From Citrobacter amalonaticus (lineage in GTDB: Bacteria > Pseudomonadota > Gammaproteobacteria > Enterobacterales > Enterobacteriaceae): a stretch of DNA of 64,000 nt. The stretch is taken from assembly GCF_018323885.1 (NCBI RefSeq), contig NZ_AP024585.1, positions 2,604,001-2,668,000 on the forward strand, given 5' to 3'. The translations under genes were made by a program, and so were the position numbers. The notes under the pieces were generated by a model. The model had not been told where the DNA came from. It made no database searches and saw only the letters and a program-made list of their open reading frames with translations. Position 1 is the stretch's first letter, and every line of letters begins with the position of its first letter. Shown in pieces: positions 1 to 9,172 of the stretch.

Positions 1-1430
1 TCAATCTGTCCCATCGCACTGTTGATTTGGGCAATCCCATCACTCTGCTCCCGACTCGCTTGTGCGATTTCCTCAATCAGTTGAGTCATGTTCTGAACGT
101 TGGAAACAATTCCCATCATGCCAGCATCTGCTTTTTCAACCAGATTGCGGCCAGAGGCAATACGGGAGACAGAATCATCGATCAATTCCTTAATTTCACG
201 GGCAGCTGACGCACTGCGTTGTGCCAGTGTTCGGACTTCTCCAGCCACCACAGCAAAACCACGTCCGGATTCACCCGCTCGCGCAGCTTCCACTGCTGCA
301 TTCAGCGCCAGAATATTGGTCTGGAAGGCTATACCATCAATAACCTGGATGATGTCCGCCATTTTTGATGAGGAATCGTAAATTTCCTGCATCCGGGAAG
401 ACACTTCACTCATAACGGCGCCATTCTGTTTCACGACAGAGGCTGTCTCACTCACGTAACGATGCGCCTGCGCCGTGTTTGCTGCAGTATTGTTAATAGT
501 TGCCGTCAGCTCTTCCAGCGTCGAGGCAGTCTCTTCTACCCCTGCCGCTTGCTCTTCCGTGCGAGAGGCCAGATCGGTGTTACCACTATTAATTTCAGCC
601 GCGGCTAACGCAATGCTGTCGGCCCCTTCACGAACCTTGCGTACCGTATTACGCAGACTCTCTGTCATTTCCCTCAGGGAGAGCATCAGTTGTCCAGGCT
701 GGTCTCGGGATTCCACTTTGACGTCGATACCCAGATTACCGGACGCCACTTCCCGAGCCACATTAACGGCTGACAGCAATGGGCGAGTTATCCCACGTGT
801 GATAAACCACGCTAACAGACTGCCGACGACAATAGCGATGACGCCAAGAACAATCAGAGCCTGAATTGCCGCCGAGCCATTCTCCTGAATGGACCCGCTG
901 GCTTCATCAATTTGTGCTTTATCGTAATTTTCCAGTGCTTTTACGCTGCCGGAATAGACCTCCATGGCGGGAATGAGTTTCTGGCGAATAAATGCATTGG
1001 TGGCATCACCATTCCCTTGTTCACTGATGCGAATCGCCTCATTGCGGATATCGATGTACAGCTTTCTTTTATCCCCCACGGTCGCCAGGAGTGACTTACC
1101 CGTATCAGAGACAATTAATTCTGCCAGTTCCTTCTGAATGGCACTCACCCGCTCTGACATTACCTTCATCTTTGACTGGGCAAATTTTTTAATTCCATCA
1201 TCAGAGGAAGTCAGTACAGATAGCCCCATCGCACCATTATAGTCAATTGCCGCCCCCCACGCCCCCGTGAGTCGCTCCAGCACCAGCAACCTGTCCGTAA
1301 TAGCATGGGTTTCTTTCAATATGCCATTTAATTTAACGATCCCCGTTACAGCCATAATAACGACAAGGGTGAGAACAATACTGAAGCCAACTCCCATTCG
1401 GGTACCAACACCAAAATCATTTATTTTCAT
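1..1430 (-). CDS. methyl-accepting chemotaxis protein (3' end outside window)
   Basis: The reverse strand is open from an ATG at 1430 to the window edge, giving 476 codons without a stop. The product is an inner-membrane chemoreceptor. Residues about 1-35 hold the first membrane helix, followed by a periplasmic helical region (four-helix-bundle type), a second membrane helix near residues 190-215 and a HAMP segment. The cytoplasmic signalling region includes the hairpin tip (IDGIAFQTNILALNAAVEAA), which contacts CheA and CheW. The missing end should carry the rest of the methylation helices. The ligand cannot be told from the sequence. No flagellar or che genes are nearby, so this is a stand-alone receptor gene. 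Family assignment is certain; specificity is unknown. Confidence 0.95.
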   Translation of the reverse strand, partial: MKINDFGVGTRMGVGFSIVLTLVVIMAVTGIVKLNGILKETHAITDRLLVLERLTGAWGAAIDYNGAMGLSVLTSSDDGIKKFAQSKMKVMSERVSAIQKELAELIVSDTGKSLLATVGDKRKLYIDIRNEAIRISEQGNGDATNAFIRQKLIPAMEVYSGSVKALENYDKAQIDEASGSIQENGSAAIQALIVLGVIAIVVGSLLAWFITRGITRPLLSAVNVAREVASGNLGIDVKVESRDQPGQLMLSLREMTESLRNTVRKVREGADSIALAAAEINSGNTDLASRTEEQAAGVEETASTLEELTATINNTAANTAQAHRYVSETASVVKQNGAVMSEVSSRMQEIYDSSSKMADIIQVIDGIAFQTNILALNAAVEAARAGESGRGFAVVAGEVRTLAQRSASAAREIKELIDDSVSRIASGRNLVEKADAGMMGIVSNVQNMTQLIEEIAQASREQSDGIAQINSAMGQI

Positions 1431-2317
1431 TTGCTATCTCATACAAAAAAAGTCACCTTTTCCCTGCCACCCGTTGAAAAAACCAGAACAATGCCGGGAG
1501 CGTTCGACTTAAGGGCGGAGTCAAGCTAACATATTGAAATTGATCATGTTTTAAACATGTGCCAGCGTATCTATCGGCAGAAAGGGAGAGGACTTTAACG
1601 TGACCATTCTCTTAGAAAAACATTGACATTGTGAAACGAGACAGGAAATCGCGTGTAAAACAAACCGTATCATGTTGTTTTTTAATTGAAAAAGACAACT
1701 CAATTTTTATCGCATAATTTCATACCGGAAACAAAAGAATAAAAAAACAACAACCGATTCCATATTAATCTAATGATACCCCCTCAACCCACTTCCATTA
1801 ATTGCATCGAAAATAGTTAACATTGATACTAACGTATTCCGATAAAAAGAAAACACCACTATTCTTAAACGACAGGCTTTAATCCATTGAAAGTTTCAGA
1901 AAGGATAGACTGATATTTTTACTCCAAAGACCTGAATTGATGATATTTTGCCCCCCTACGTATAGCGTACATTTGGTGTTATAAGTGAACGCAGATTCGG
2001 CGATATTGTTCAGGCAAAGAAAATCACCACTAAATATGAGTATGGCTATAACGAATACAAACCACGTTCAGCACTGATTTATCTGACGTCATCTGGGTTT
2101 ATAACAATGTTTAAAACAGGGTTTCACTCCTTTGGTTCGATAACATCGTTTCAGTGTCTGATTCTCTGGACTGAGATCCCAGGCTGTTCGTCTGGCATGT
2201 CAGGTCAAATGTTGACTGCTTCAAAAAAATTACCGTTTTTGTTATATTGATGCTTACTGATTATCCACCTCCGCGGTGCCAAAAAGAACAAGATTCACCG
2301 CAACCCAGGACAATAAA
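1431..2317. other. long AT-rich intergenic region
   Basis: About 890 bp lies between the chemoreceptor and oqxR start codons and should hold both promoters. The middle (about 1600-1900) is AT-rich with no credible ORF. From about 1990 to 2250 one forward frame stays open without a convincing start (it reads ...KKITTKYEYGYNEYKP...), which might be a decayed gene fragment. I see no RNA gene, insertion sequence or clear operator. Confidence 0.5.
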
Positions 2318-2797
2318 ATGTTAGATTACCGCTTCCCGACAGCTTTGCAGATGGTTCTCAGCGTAGCGATGGCGGAGCAATCGGGTGAACGTTCGACAAG
2401 TGCAATTCTGGCCTATGGTCTGGAAGCAAATCCGAGCTTTATTCGCAAATTAATGGTTCCGCTCACGCGTGACGGTATCATCGTCTCAACGCTTGGCCGC
2501 AACGGTTCTATTCATCTTGGTCGCCCGGCGGAAGAGATCACCCTGCGTGATATCTACCTTTCTGTTATCGAAGATAAAAAGCTATGGGCATCGCGTCCTG
2601 ACGTACCGGCTCGCTGCGTGGTCAGCGCCAACGCTTGCTGGTACTTCAAATCTATCGCCGATGAAGCGGAGCAAGCTTCGTTAGAGGTATTAGCTCGCCA
2701 TACCGTGGCAAGCGCGCTGGAGAAGGTCAAAAAAGCCGATACCAGCGGGTGCGATCCGGTCCCTGAGATTGATACCCAGTCTAAAAAAGCGCATTAA
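2318..2797 (+). CDS. oqxR: Rrf2-family repressor, OqxR-like
   Basis: A 159-residue Rrf2-type winged-helix protein starting MLDYRF. The HTH lies in about the first 60 residues. Further on are two Cys about eight residues apart (RCVVSANAC) and one near the C-terminus (SGCDP). Rrf2 proteins often use Cys to hold an Fe-S cluster, but the canonical three-Cys spacing is not clear here. The ATG at 2318 has AGGA six bases upstream; a GTG at 2276 in the same frame lacks a good site. The gene is convergent with oqxB. In Klebsiella an Rrf2-type gene at the same place next to oqxB, OqxR, represses oqxAB, and its loss causes pump overexpression. The same role is inferred here from family and position. Confidence 0.85.
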   Translation: MLDYRFPTALQMVLSVAMAEQSGERSTSAILAYGLEANPSFIRKLMVPLTRDGIIVSTLGRNGSIHLGRPAEEITLRDIYLSVIEDKKLWASRPDVPARCVVSANACWYFKSIADEAEQASLEVLARHTVASALEKVKKADTSGCDPVPEIDTQSKKAH

Positions 2798-2813
2798 TTA
2801 TTTCCTTAACTGC

Positions 2814-2847
2814 AAAAAAACCGCCTTAACGGTGAAGGCGGTTTTTT
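2814..2847. terminator. bidirectional terminator between oqxR and oqxB
   Basis: Stem CCGCCTT / AAGGCGG (2821-2827 and 2835-2841) with loop AACGGTG, an A-run before and a T-run after. It works for oqxR on the plus strand and for oqxB on the minus strand. Confidence 0.9.
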
Positions 2848-2862
2848 GTTATGTGCAATTCC

Positions 2863-5800
2863 TTAAGAAACCGGCAAAACATCCCTTATCGGTTTACCGC
2901 GCGTAACGAACTTACGCAGCGTCACGTAAAACACCGGCGTCAGGAACAGACCAAACAGCGTCACGCCCAGCATCCCGGAGAAGACCGTGATCCCGGTGAC
3001 GCCGCGCACTTCTGCGCCCGCGCCATGGCCAAGGATCAGCGGAATGGTCCCGGCAATAAAGGCGATAGAGGTCATCACAATCGGGCGTAAACGCAGGCGG
3101 CACGCTTCCAGCGCGGCTTCCATGATGCCTTTGCCCTGAATTTCCAGCTCGCGGGCAAACTCCACGATAAGAATCGCGTTTTTACAGGCCAGCCCCATCA
3201 GCACCACCAGCCCCACCTGCACGAACACGTTGTTATCGCCACCGGTCAGCCAGACGCCAAACAGCGCGGAGAGCATGGTCATCGGGACGATAAGGATCAC
3301 CGCCAGCGGCAGCGTCCAGCTTTCATACAGCGCCGCCAGGACCAGGAACGCCAGCAGCACCGCGACCGGGAAGACGATCAGCGCCGTGTTGCCCTGGGTG
3401 GCCTGCTGGAAGCTTAGATCCGTCCATTCAATGTTCATCCCGTTCGGCAGGATCTGCTTAGACATCGCGTCCAGCTGCGTCATCGCCTGCGCAGACGAGA
3501 GCACGCGCGGGTCGGCATCGCCAATCAGATCCGCCGCCGGGTAGCCGTTGTAGCGGATTACCGGATCCGGCCCGTAGGTGGTCGTGATTTTCACCATACT
3601 GCCAATTGGCACCATTTCGCCCTGGCTATTACGGGTGCGTAAATTGGCTATGTCTTCCACACTGTCGCGGAACTGCCCGTCAGCCTGCGCCATCACGCGC
3701 CAGGTACGGCCAAACTGGTTGAAGTCATTCACGTACGACGAGCCCAGATAGGTTTGCAGCGTACCGAAAAGGTCGGTCAGCAACACGCCCTGCGCTTTCG
3801 CCTTATCACGATCGACCTGTACATCCAGCTGCGGAACGTTAGCCTGATAAGTTGAGATCGGAAAATGCATTCCCGGCGTCTGCATAATCGCCCCGGACAT
3901 GGTATTCACCGCGTTTTGCAGCGCGCCATAACCCAGACCTGCGCGATCCTGGATATACAGCGAATACCCGGAGCCCTGCCCCAACCCTAATATCGGCGGC
4001 GGCAGAATGGAGAAGCCAAAACCTTCCTGAATTTGCGCAATTTTCGCGTTGATCTCCGCGTTAATTTCCGCCGCGGAATGTTTACGCTGATCGAACGGCT
4101 TCAGGCCGAAGAAGACCGTCCCGGTATTCGGCGTGTTGGTGAACTGCAGCGCGTTCAGCCCCGGGAACGCAACCGCATAGTCCACGCCTTCGGTATTCAT
4201 CCCGATTTCGCTCATTTTGCGGATCACCGCGTCGGTGCGCGCCAGCGACGAACCTTCCGGCATTTTCACGCCGCCAATCAGATACAGCTTATCCTGCGTC
4301 GGGATAAACCCGCCGGGCACCGCTTTAAACATGACGCCTGCGGCACAAAGCAGCAGCAGATACACCGCAAATACCGCGCCGCGTCGTCCCAGCGTTTTAC
4401 CCACCAGCCCCTGATAGCCGTTCGAGCTGCGGTGGAAAAAGCGGTTAAACGGACGGAAAATCCAGCCGAACAGACGATCGATTAGCCGGGTCGGGAAATC
4501 TTTCGGCGCGCCGTGCGGTTTTAACAGCAGTGCCGCCAGTGCCGGAGAGAGCGTCAGCGAGTTAATGGCAGAGATGACCGTGGAAATCGCGATCGTCACC
4601 GCAAACTGCTTGTAGAACTGCCCGGTGACGCCCGAGAGAAACGCCATCGGCACAAACACCGCACACAGCACCAGCGCAATCGCGATAATCGGCCCGGACA
4701 CTTCTCGCATCGCCTGGTGCGCTGCCGCAAGCGGCGCAAGCCCCTCTTCAATGTTTCGCTCGACGTTTTCCACCACCACGATGGCGTCGTCCACCACGAT
4801 ACCGATGGCTAATACCAACCCGAACAAACTCAGGGTATTCAGCGAGAAGCCCAGCAGGTAGAGAATGCTGAAAGTACCCACCACCGACACCGGCACCGCG
4901 ATCAGCGGAATAATCGACGCGCGCCAGGTTTGCAGGAACAGGATCACCACCAGCACCACCAGCACCACCGCTTCCAGTAGCGTTTGCACCACCGCACGGA
5001 TCGAATCACGCACAAAGACCGTCGGATCGTAAGGTGCCGCCCACTTCATATCTGCCGGGAAGCGCGTGGACAGTTCGTCCATTTTCGCGCGTACCGCGTT
5101 AGACAAATCAATGGCGTTCGCCCCCGGCGACTGGAAGATACCAATCCCGACCGCGTCTTTATTGTTCAACTGGGAACGCAGCGCATAGCTGCCGGACCCC
5201 ATTTCGATACGCGCCACGTCGCGCAGGCGGACGACCGTACCGTCCTGCGTCGTTTTCAGGACAATATTGCCAAACTCTTCTTCCGTATGCAGACGGCCCT
5301 GGGCGTTAATGGAGATCAGAAAATCGCTCTCTTTCGGCAGCGGCTCGGCACCAAGCTGCCCGGCGGACACCTGTATGTTTTGCTCCTGCATCGCTGTCAC
5401 CACATCCGACGCGGTCAGCCCGCGCGCCGCCACCTTGTTGGGATCCAGCCAGATGCGCATCGCGTATTCACCCGAGCCGAAAATCTGGATCTGGCCGACG
5501 CCCGGCAGGCGCGCCAGCTCGTCCTTCACCTTCAGTGTGGCGTAGTTACGCATATACAGGGAGTCGTACTTACCGTTGGGCGAAAACAGATGCACCACCA
5601 GCGTCAGCGTCGGGGACTGTTTCTGGGTGGTAATGCCCAAACGCCGCACGTCTTCCGGCAGACGCGCTTCGGCCTGCGCAACGCGGTTTTGCACCTGCAC
5701 TTGCGCCTGATCCGGGTCGGTTCCCGGACGGAAGGTGACGGTGGTCACCAGCACGCCGTCGGAGCCCGCGACGGACTTCATGTACATCATGTTCTCAACG

Positions 5801-6018
5801 CCGTTAATCGCCTCTTCCAGCGGCGTCGCCACGGTCTCGGCAATCACTTTCGGGTTGGCGCCGGGGTATTCCGCGCGCACCTGCACGCTTGGCGGCACGA
5901 CGTCAGGATATTCGCTCACCGGCAGCAGCGGGATGGCGATTAACCCGGTGATAAAAATCAGAATCGACAGGACGGCGGCAAAAATCGGCCTGTCGATGAA
6001 AAAGCGGGAAAAGTCCAT
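2863..6018 (-). CDS. oqxB: RND multidrug efflux transporter OqxB
   Basis: A 1051-residue inner-membrane resistance-nodulation-division pump. It starts MDFSRFFIDRPIFA and is near identical to remembered Klebsiella OqxB. There are twelve membrane helices: one N-terminal, then a large periplasmic loop, five helices from about residue 340 that include the proton-relay Asp pair (VVDDAIVVVENVE), then the second half with the same plan. OqxB works as a trimer with OqxA and an outer-membrane channel, normally TolC, and exports quinoxalines, quinolones, chloramphenicol and detergents. The gene follows oqxA after 24 bp, so the two form one operon. No truncation is seen. Expression should depend on OqxR and RarA, both encoded alongside. 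Confidence 0.95.
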   Translation of the reverse strand: MDFSRFFIDRPIFAAVLSILIFITGLIAIPLLPVSEYPDVVPPSVQVRAEYPGANPKVIAETVATPLEEAINGVENMMYMKSVAGSDGVLVTTVTFRPGTDPDQAQVQVQNRVAQAEARLPEDVRRLGITTQKQSPTLTLVVHLFSPNGKYDSLYMRNYATLKVKDELARLPGVGQIQIFGSGEYAMRIWLDPNKVAARGLTASDVVTAMQEQNIQVSAGQLGAEPLPKESDFLISINAQGRLHTEEEFGNIVLKTTQDGTVVRLRDVARIEMGSGSYALRSQLNNKDAVGIGIFQSPGANAIDLSNAVRAKMDELSTRFPADMKWAAPYDPTVFVRDSIRAVVQTLLEAVVLVVLVVILFLQTWRASIIPLIAVPVSVVGTFSILYLLGFSLNTLSLFGLVLAIGIVVDDAIVVVENVERNIEEGLAPLAAAHQAMREVSGPIIAIALVLCAVFVPMAFLSGVTGQFYKQFAVTIAISTVISAINSLTLSPALAALLLKPHGAPKDFPTRLIDRLFGWIFRPFNRFFHRSSNGYQGLVGKTLGRRGAVFAVYLLLLCAAGVMFKAVPGGFIPTQDKLYLIGGVKMPEGSSLARTDAVIRKMSEIGMNTEGVDYAVAFPGLNALQFTNTPNTGTVFFGLKPFDQRKHSAAEINAEINAKIAQIQEGFGFSILPPPILGLGQGSGYSLYIQDRAGLGYGALQNAVNTMSGAIMQTPGMHFPISTYQANVPQLDVQVDRDKAKAQGVLLTDLFGTLQTYLGSSYVNDFNQFGRTWRVMAQADGQFRDSVEDIANLRTRNSQGEMVPIGSMVKITTTYGPDPVIRYNGYPAADLIGDADPRVLSSAQAMTQLDAMSKQILPNGMNIEWTDLSFQQATQGNTALIVFPVAVLLAFLVLAALYESWTLPLAVILIVPMTMLSALFGVWLTGGDNNVFVQVGLVVLMGLACKNAILIVEFARELEIQGKGIMEAALEACRLRLRPIVMTSIAFIAGTIPLILGHGAGAEVRGVTGITVFSGMLGVTLFGLFLTPVFYVTLRKFVTRGKPIRDVLPVS

Positions 6019-6042
6019 GGGTTGGATTCTCAGGTCAAGGGA

Positions 6043-7218
6043 TCAGTTGAGGGCGCTGCTGGCGGTCATGGCAACGGTTTTGGCGTTAACCGGCATACCC
6101 GGCATAAACACTTTTTGTAAGCCCTCGACGATGACTCTGTCGCCAGGGTTCAGTCCCTGCTGCACGATGCGTAAGCCGGCGGCGAGACGCCCCGGCGTAA
6201 TATCACGACGCTGTGCTTTACCCTCTTTATCCACGATATACACGTACTTACGATCCTGATCGGTCAGCACCGCTTTGTCGTCGATCAGCGTGGCTTTGAA
6301 TTCCGCGCTACCCGGCAGGCGTACGCGGGCAAAAAGTCCCGGTGTGAACTGACGCTGCGCGTTATCCAGCAGCGCGCGCATACGGATGGTGCCGGTACTC
6401 GGCGTCAGCTGATTATCCAGGAAGTCCACTTTGCCCTGATGGGGATAGCCCTCCTCGCCCGTCAGGCCAATCTCAACCGGCAGCGCCGTGTGATGGCTGG
6501 ATGCCCCCTGCCCGCTGCGGGCCAGATTTTGATAGTGGAGATAGGTTGACTCGTCCACGTCAAAATAGACGTAAACCGTCTTCTGCGAGACCACCGTAGT
6601 GAGGACGCTGGCGCTGTCGCCCGCAGTCACCAGGTTCCCGCTGGTGATCAGCGCCCGGCTGGCGCGACCGTCAATAGGCGCGGTGACTTTGGTGAAGTCA
6701 AGGTTGAGCTGCGCGGCGTCAACCGCCGCCTGCGCGGCGCGAATATCGGCCTGCGCCTGAGTGGCGGCCGAACGGCGCTGCTCCCACTCTTCGCGGGATA
6801 CCACATTCGTGTTGACCAGTTTATCGGTGCGGTTTGCCTCACTTCGCGCCAGGCTTGCCTGCGTTTTAGCTCTTGCCAGGTTCGCCTGCGCCTGTTCCAG
6901 CGCCGCGCGATAGGTTCGGTCATCAATCGTGAACAGCACCTCGCCCTTTTTCACTTCCTGACCGTCGGTGTAATTCACTTTATCAATGTAACCAGAGACG
7001 CGGGGGCGTAGCTGGACGCTCTCCACCGCTTCAATCCGACCGTTAAAGCTATCCCACTGGCTAATGGATTTTACGACCACGTCAGCAGCACTGACGGCGG
7101 GCGCAGGCGGCGCGGCGTTTTGCGCGACGCTGTTATCACATCCGACAAGCAACATAGAGAGCAACATCGCCCCCAGCGCGCTCGGATAAACGTTACCCCA
7201 GGTTTTTTGCAGGCTCAT
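6043..7218 (-). CDS. oqxA: periplasmic membrane-fusion lipoprotein OqxA
   Basis: A 391-residue adaptor subunit of the OqxAB pump. The start MSLQKTWG at 7218 matches Klebsiella OqxA; the frame runs further upstream to 7308 but lacks homology there. The lipobox LLVGC places the lipidated Cys at residue 27. Next come the first biotinyl-lipoyl half (VQLRPRVSGYI), a long alpha-helical hairpin at about residues 95-170 rich in Ala and Gln, the second lipoyl half (FTKVTAPIDGR) and a beta-barrel domain. OqxA bridges OqxB and the outer-membrane channel across the periplasm. It is the first gene of the operon, with a 336-bp regulatory gap to the divergent rarA. Confidence 0.95.
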   Translation of the reverse strand: MSLQKTWGNVYPSALGAMLLSMLLVGCDNSVAQNAAPPAPAVSAADVVVKSISQWDSFNGRIEAVESVQLRPRVSGYIDKVNYTDGQEVKKGEVLFTIDDRTYRAALEQAQANLARAKTQASLARSEANRTDKLVNTNVVSREEWEQRRSAATQAQADIRAAQAAVDAAQLNLDFTKVTAPIDGRASRALITSGNLVTAGDSASVLTTVVSQKTVYVYFDVDESTYLHYQNLARSGQGASSHHTALPVEIGLTGEEGYPHQGKVDFLDNQLTPSTGTIRMRALLDNAQRQFTPGLFARVRLPGSAEFKATLIDDKAVLTDQDRKYVYIVDKEGKAQRRDITPGRLAAGLRIVQQGLNPGDRVIVEGLQKVFMPGMPVNAKTVAMTASSALN

Positions 7219-7554
7219 TATTTTTATTCCGGTATTGGTAGCCGCCGGGCAAGACGCTGCGGGAGACGCCGCGCCACCTCCTTTGTCCGGTAGCTGACTT
7301 AAGGCCATTTGTGTCGTTCATCGCCACAAAACTGTAACAGTTGCAAATACACTATCGCGGCGATTGTAGGAAGGCGCTTAACTAAGTGCAAGAATAATTG
7401 TTGCACTTTATGTGCTATTTGAGCGGATGTGAAAAGACCTGTTTCAGGCAGGGATTTAAATGTAACAATAAAACTTGCAATTATTTTCAAAACGAGCCAC
7501 CTTTAAATGCAACAGATAAAGATGCTTTTTGATACGCAGCCCGGGGGAAGCGAG
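7219..7554. promoter_or_regulatory. divergent oqxA / rarA control region with a perfect inverted repeat
   Basis: This 336-bp gap must hold the promoters of oqxAB (leftward) and rarA (rightward). It contains a perfect inverted repeat: AAGTGCAA at 7384-7391 and TTGCACTT at 7401-7408, separated by 9 bp. A further GTGC at 7412-7415 adds a partial half-site. A 25-bp dyad fits a dimeric repressor such as OqxR, but no binding data are known to me for this motif. I could not find a convincing MarA-type box for RarA by eye. Confidence 0.6.
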
Positions 7555-7908
7555 ATGAACACTGGCGCATTTATTCACGATTTACTCGACTGGATCAATA
7601 ACAACCTTGATAACCGCCTGGACATCGACACCGTTTCCAGACGAGCCGGTTATTCGAAATGGCACCTTCAGCGCATCTTCAAAGAACATACGGGTTATCC
7701 CATCGCCGGGTATATTCGCGCGCAAAAGCTGCGAAAATCGGTTGAACGCTTAACCCACAGCGACGAACCGATTTTGAACGTGGCGATCGCGTTGGGCTTT
7801 GACTCTCAGCAGTCATTCAACCGCAGCTTCAAGCGTCAGTATGGTCAGGCCCCCGGCGCATGGCGCCGCAATGCCGGTTGCCCGTTGAGTAAACGCCAAT
7901 GTCAGTAA
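7555..7908 (+). CDS. rarA: AraC/XylS-family activator RarA
   Basis: A 117-residue protein consisting almost only of the two-HTH DNA-binding domain, as in MarA, SoxS and RamA. Diagnostic segments are the first recognition helix SKWHLQRIFKEHTGYP and the second SQQSFNRSFKRQYGQAP. The start MNTGAF at 7555 is preceded by GGGGGAAGCGAG; the frame extends to 7507 without support. RarA activates oqxAB in Klebsiella and raises multidrug resistance when overproduced. It is divergent from oqxA here, in the same arrangement. There is no sensor domain, so activity should be set by the amount made. Confidence 0.92.
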   Translation: MNTGAFIHDLLDWINNNLDNRLDIDTVSRRAGYSKWHLQRIFKEHTGYPIAGYIRAQKLRKSVERLTHSDEPILNVAIALGFDSQQSFNRSFKRQYGQAPGAWRRNAGCPLSKRQCQ

Positions 7909-8113
7909 TGCCTCTGTCGGGGGTCAGGACCACCGCGAATGCCTCTACGCCAGCCTGATGAATTGATTGACCCTCTCTTCGCCGCTTATTGTCACGATTC
8001 ACCGCCCGTTTACTGGCGGTCAGAGGCGGGACAGTCTCTGCGGCAGGGATAAGACCGCTTCCATCTGCGTCTGTGCTGTTGACTTATTCTGTAAAAAGAT
8101 TACTTTTCAGGAC

Positions 8114-9094
8114 ATGAAGAAGATACTCATCATTGTCCCCGATGGCGGTATGCTGTTTGAATCCGCTGGTATTGCCGACATTCTGATGCAGGCCAATCGC
8201 CTGCATCCGGAAGGTGCTACGGACATCTGTTACCAGGTGCAATTAGCAACAACTCAACCGCATCAGGTGATCCATGGTCAGTCTGGTTTAAATTTACTGG
8301 CAGATCATCGCCTGCATGAAATTGACCCTCGTGAGCCTCTGGATACCATCATTATCACCGGCAGAGGTCAAAATCCGCAGGAAGGGATTGCAGTGGTTGA
8401 CTGGCTGCGCCTTGCCGCTCCCCATGCCCGCCGCATTGCATCCATTTGCGGCGGCGCGATGCTGCTGGCGCAAACCGGACTGCTGGACGGCAGACGAGCC
8501 ACCACCCACTGGAAGCTACTGGAAACTATGCAGGCAGAATTCCCTCAGGTGCGCGTCGAAGGCGGTCCGCTTTATATTCAGGACGAACACATCTGGACGT
8601 CAGGCGGAGTCAGTTCCGGCTTTGACCTGACGCTTGCCCTGGTTGAAGAGGACTACGGCTTCAGTCTGGCACGCGACATCGCTCAGGACTTCGTCATGTA
8701 CCTGCGCCGACCCGGAGGCCAGTTGCAGTTTAGCCGCTACAACCTTCAGCAGAGCAGTACCCAGGGCCCCATTAGCGATCTACAGGCCTGGCTGCTCGAA
8801 AACCTTACCGCCGACCTCAGTGTGGATAAACTGGCGACAAAAGTCGCCATGAGCCCGCGTAATTTCACCCGCGTGTTTACCCGGGAAACCGGCGCTTCGC
8901 CGGCCCGTTACGTCGCCGAAGCCCGTCTGGCTGCTGCACGACAGCGTCTGGAGCAGACCAACGAGACGCTGGATCGTATCGCTGAACAAACGGGATTTGG
9001 CAGCAGCATTAACCTACGGCGACTGTTTGAGAAACAGCTCCAGCTCACGCCGGGAGAATATCGTCAGCGCTTTCACTGTCGTAAAATGGCGTAA
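8114..9094 (+). CDS. GlxA-family transcriptional regulator (DJ-1/PfpI + AraC)
   Basis: A 326-residue regulator. Residues about 1-180 form a class I amidotransferase-like (DJ-1/PfpI) domain with the nucleophile-elbow sequence SICGGAMLLA. Residues about 220-320 form an AraC-type two-HTH domain (MSPRNFTRVFTRETGASPAR, then GFGSSINLRRLFEK). Family members sense small metabolites and activate neighbouring catabolic or dehydrogenase genes. The start at 8114 (MKKILIIVPDGG) begins the conserved domain; the open frame upstream to 7967 has no homology. It lies 78 bp before a GAPDH gene in the same direction, so it probably controls that gene. The inducer is unknown. Confidence 0.85.
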   Translation: MKKILIIVPDGGMLFESAGIADILMQANRLHPEGATDICYQVQLATTQPHQVIHGQSGLNLLADHRLHEIDPREPLDTIIITGRGQNPQEGIAVVDWLRLAAPHARRIASICGGAMLLAQTGLLDGRRATTHWKLLETMQAEFPQVRVEGGPLYIQDEHIWTSGGVSSGFDLTLALVEEDYGFSLARDIAQDFVMYLRRPGGQLQFSRYNLQQSSTQGPISDLQAWLLENLTADLSVDKLATKVAMSPRNFTRVFTRETGASPARYVAEARLAAARQRLEQTNETLDRIAEQTGFGSSINLRRLFEKQLQLTPGEYRQRFHCRKMA

Positions 9095-9172
9095 AGTGAT
9101 CCTTTTTTGTCATTTACGCCAACTGATGACCGACCTACATTACCTTCAGAGACAACAGATAAGGAGTTGATC

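Noticed and set aside
1431-1560. FliA (sigma-28) promoter before the chemoreceptor gene
   Set aside because: A TTAAGTC...GCATTG pair is visible on the minus strand, but too many positions differ from TAAA-N15-GCCGATAA.
4984-5943. 319-codon forward frame inside oqxB
   Set aside because: It is an Arg/His-rich shadow of the GC-rich oqxB coding strand, with no ribosome site and no domain.
7219-7554. MarA/RarA box before oqxA
   Set aside because: GCAC-containing stretches are present but none fits the AYnGCACnnWnnRYYAAAY pattern well enough to place a site.
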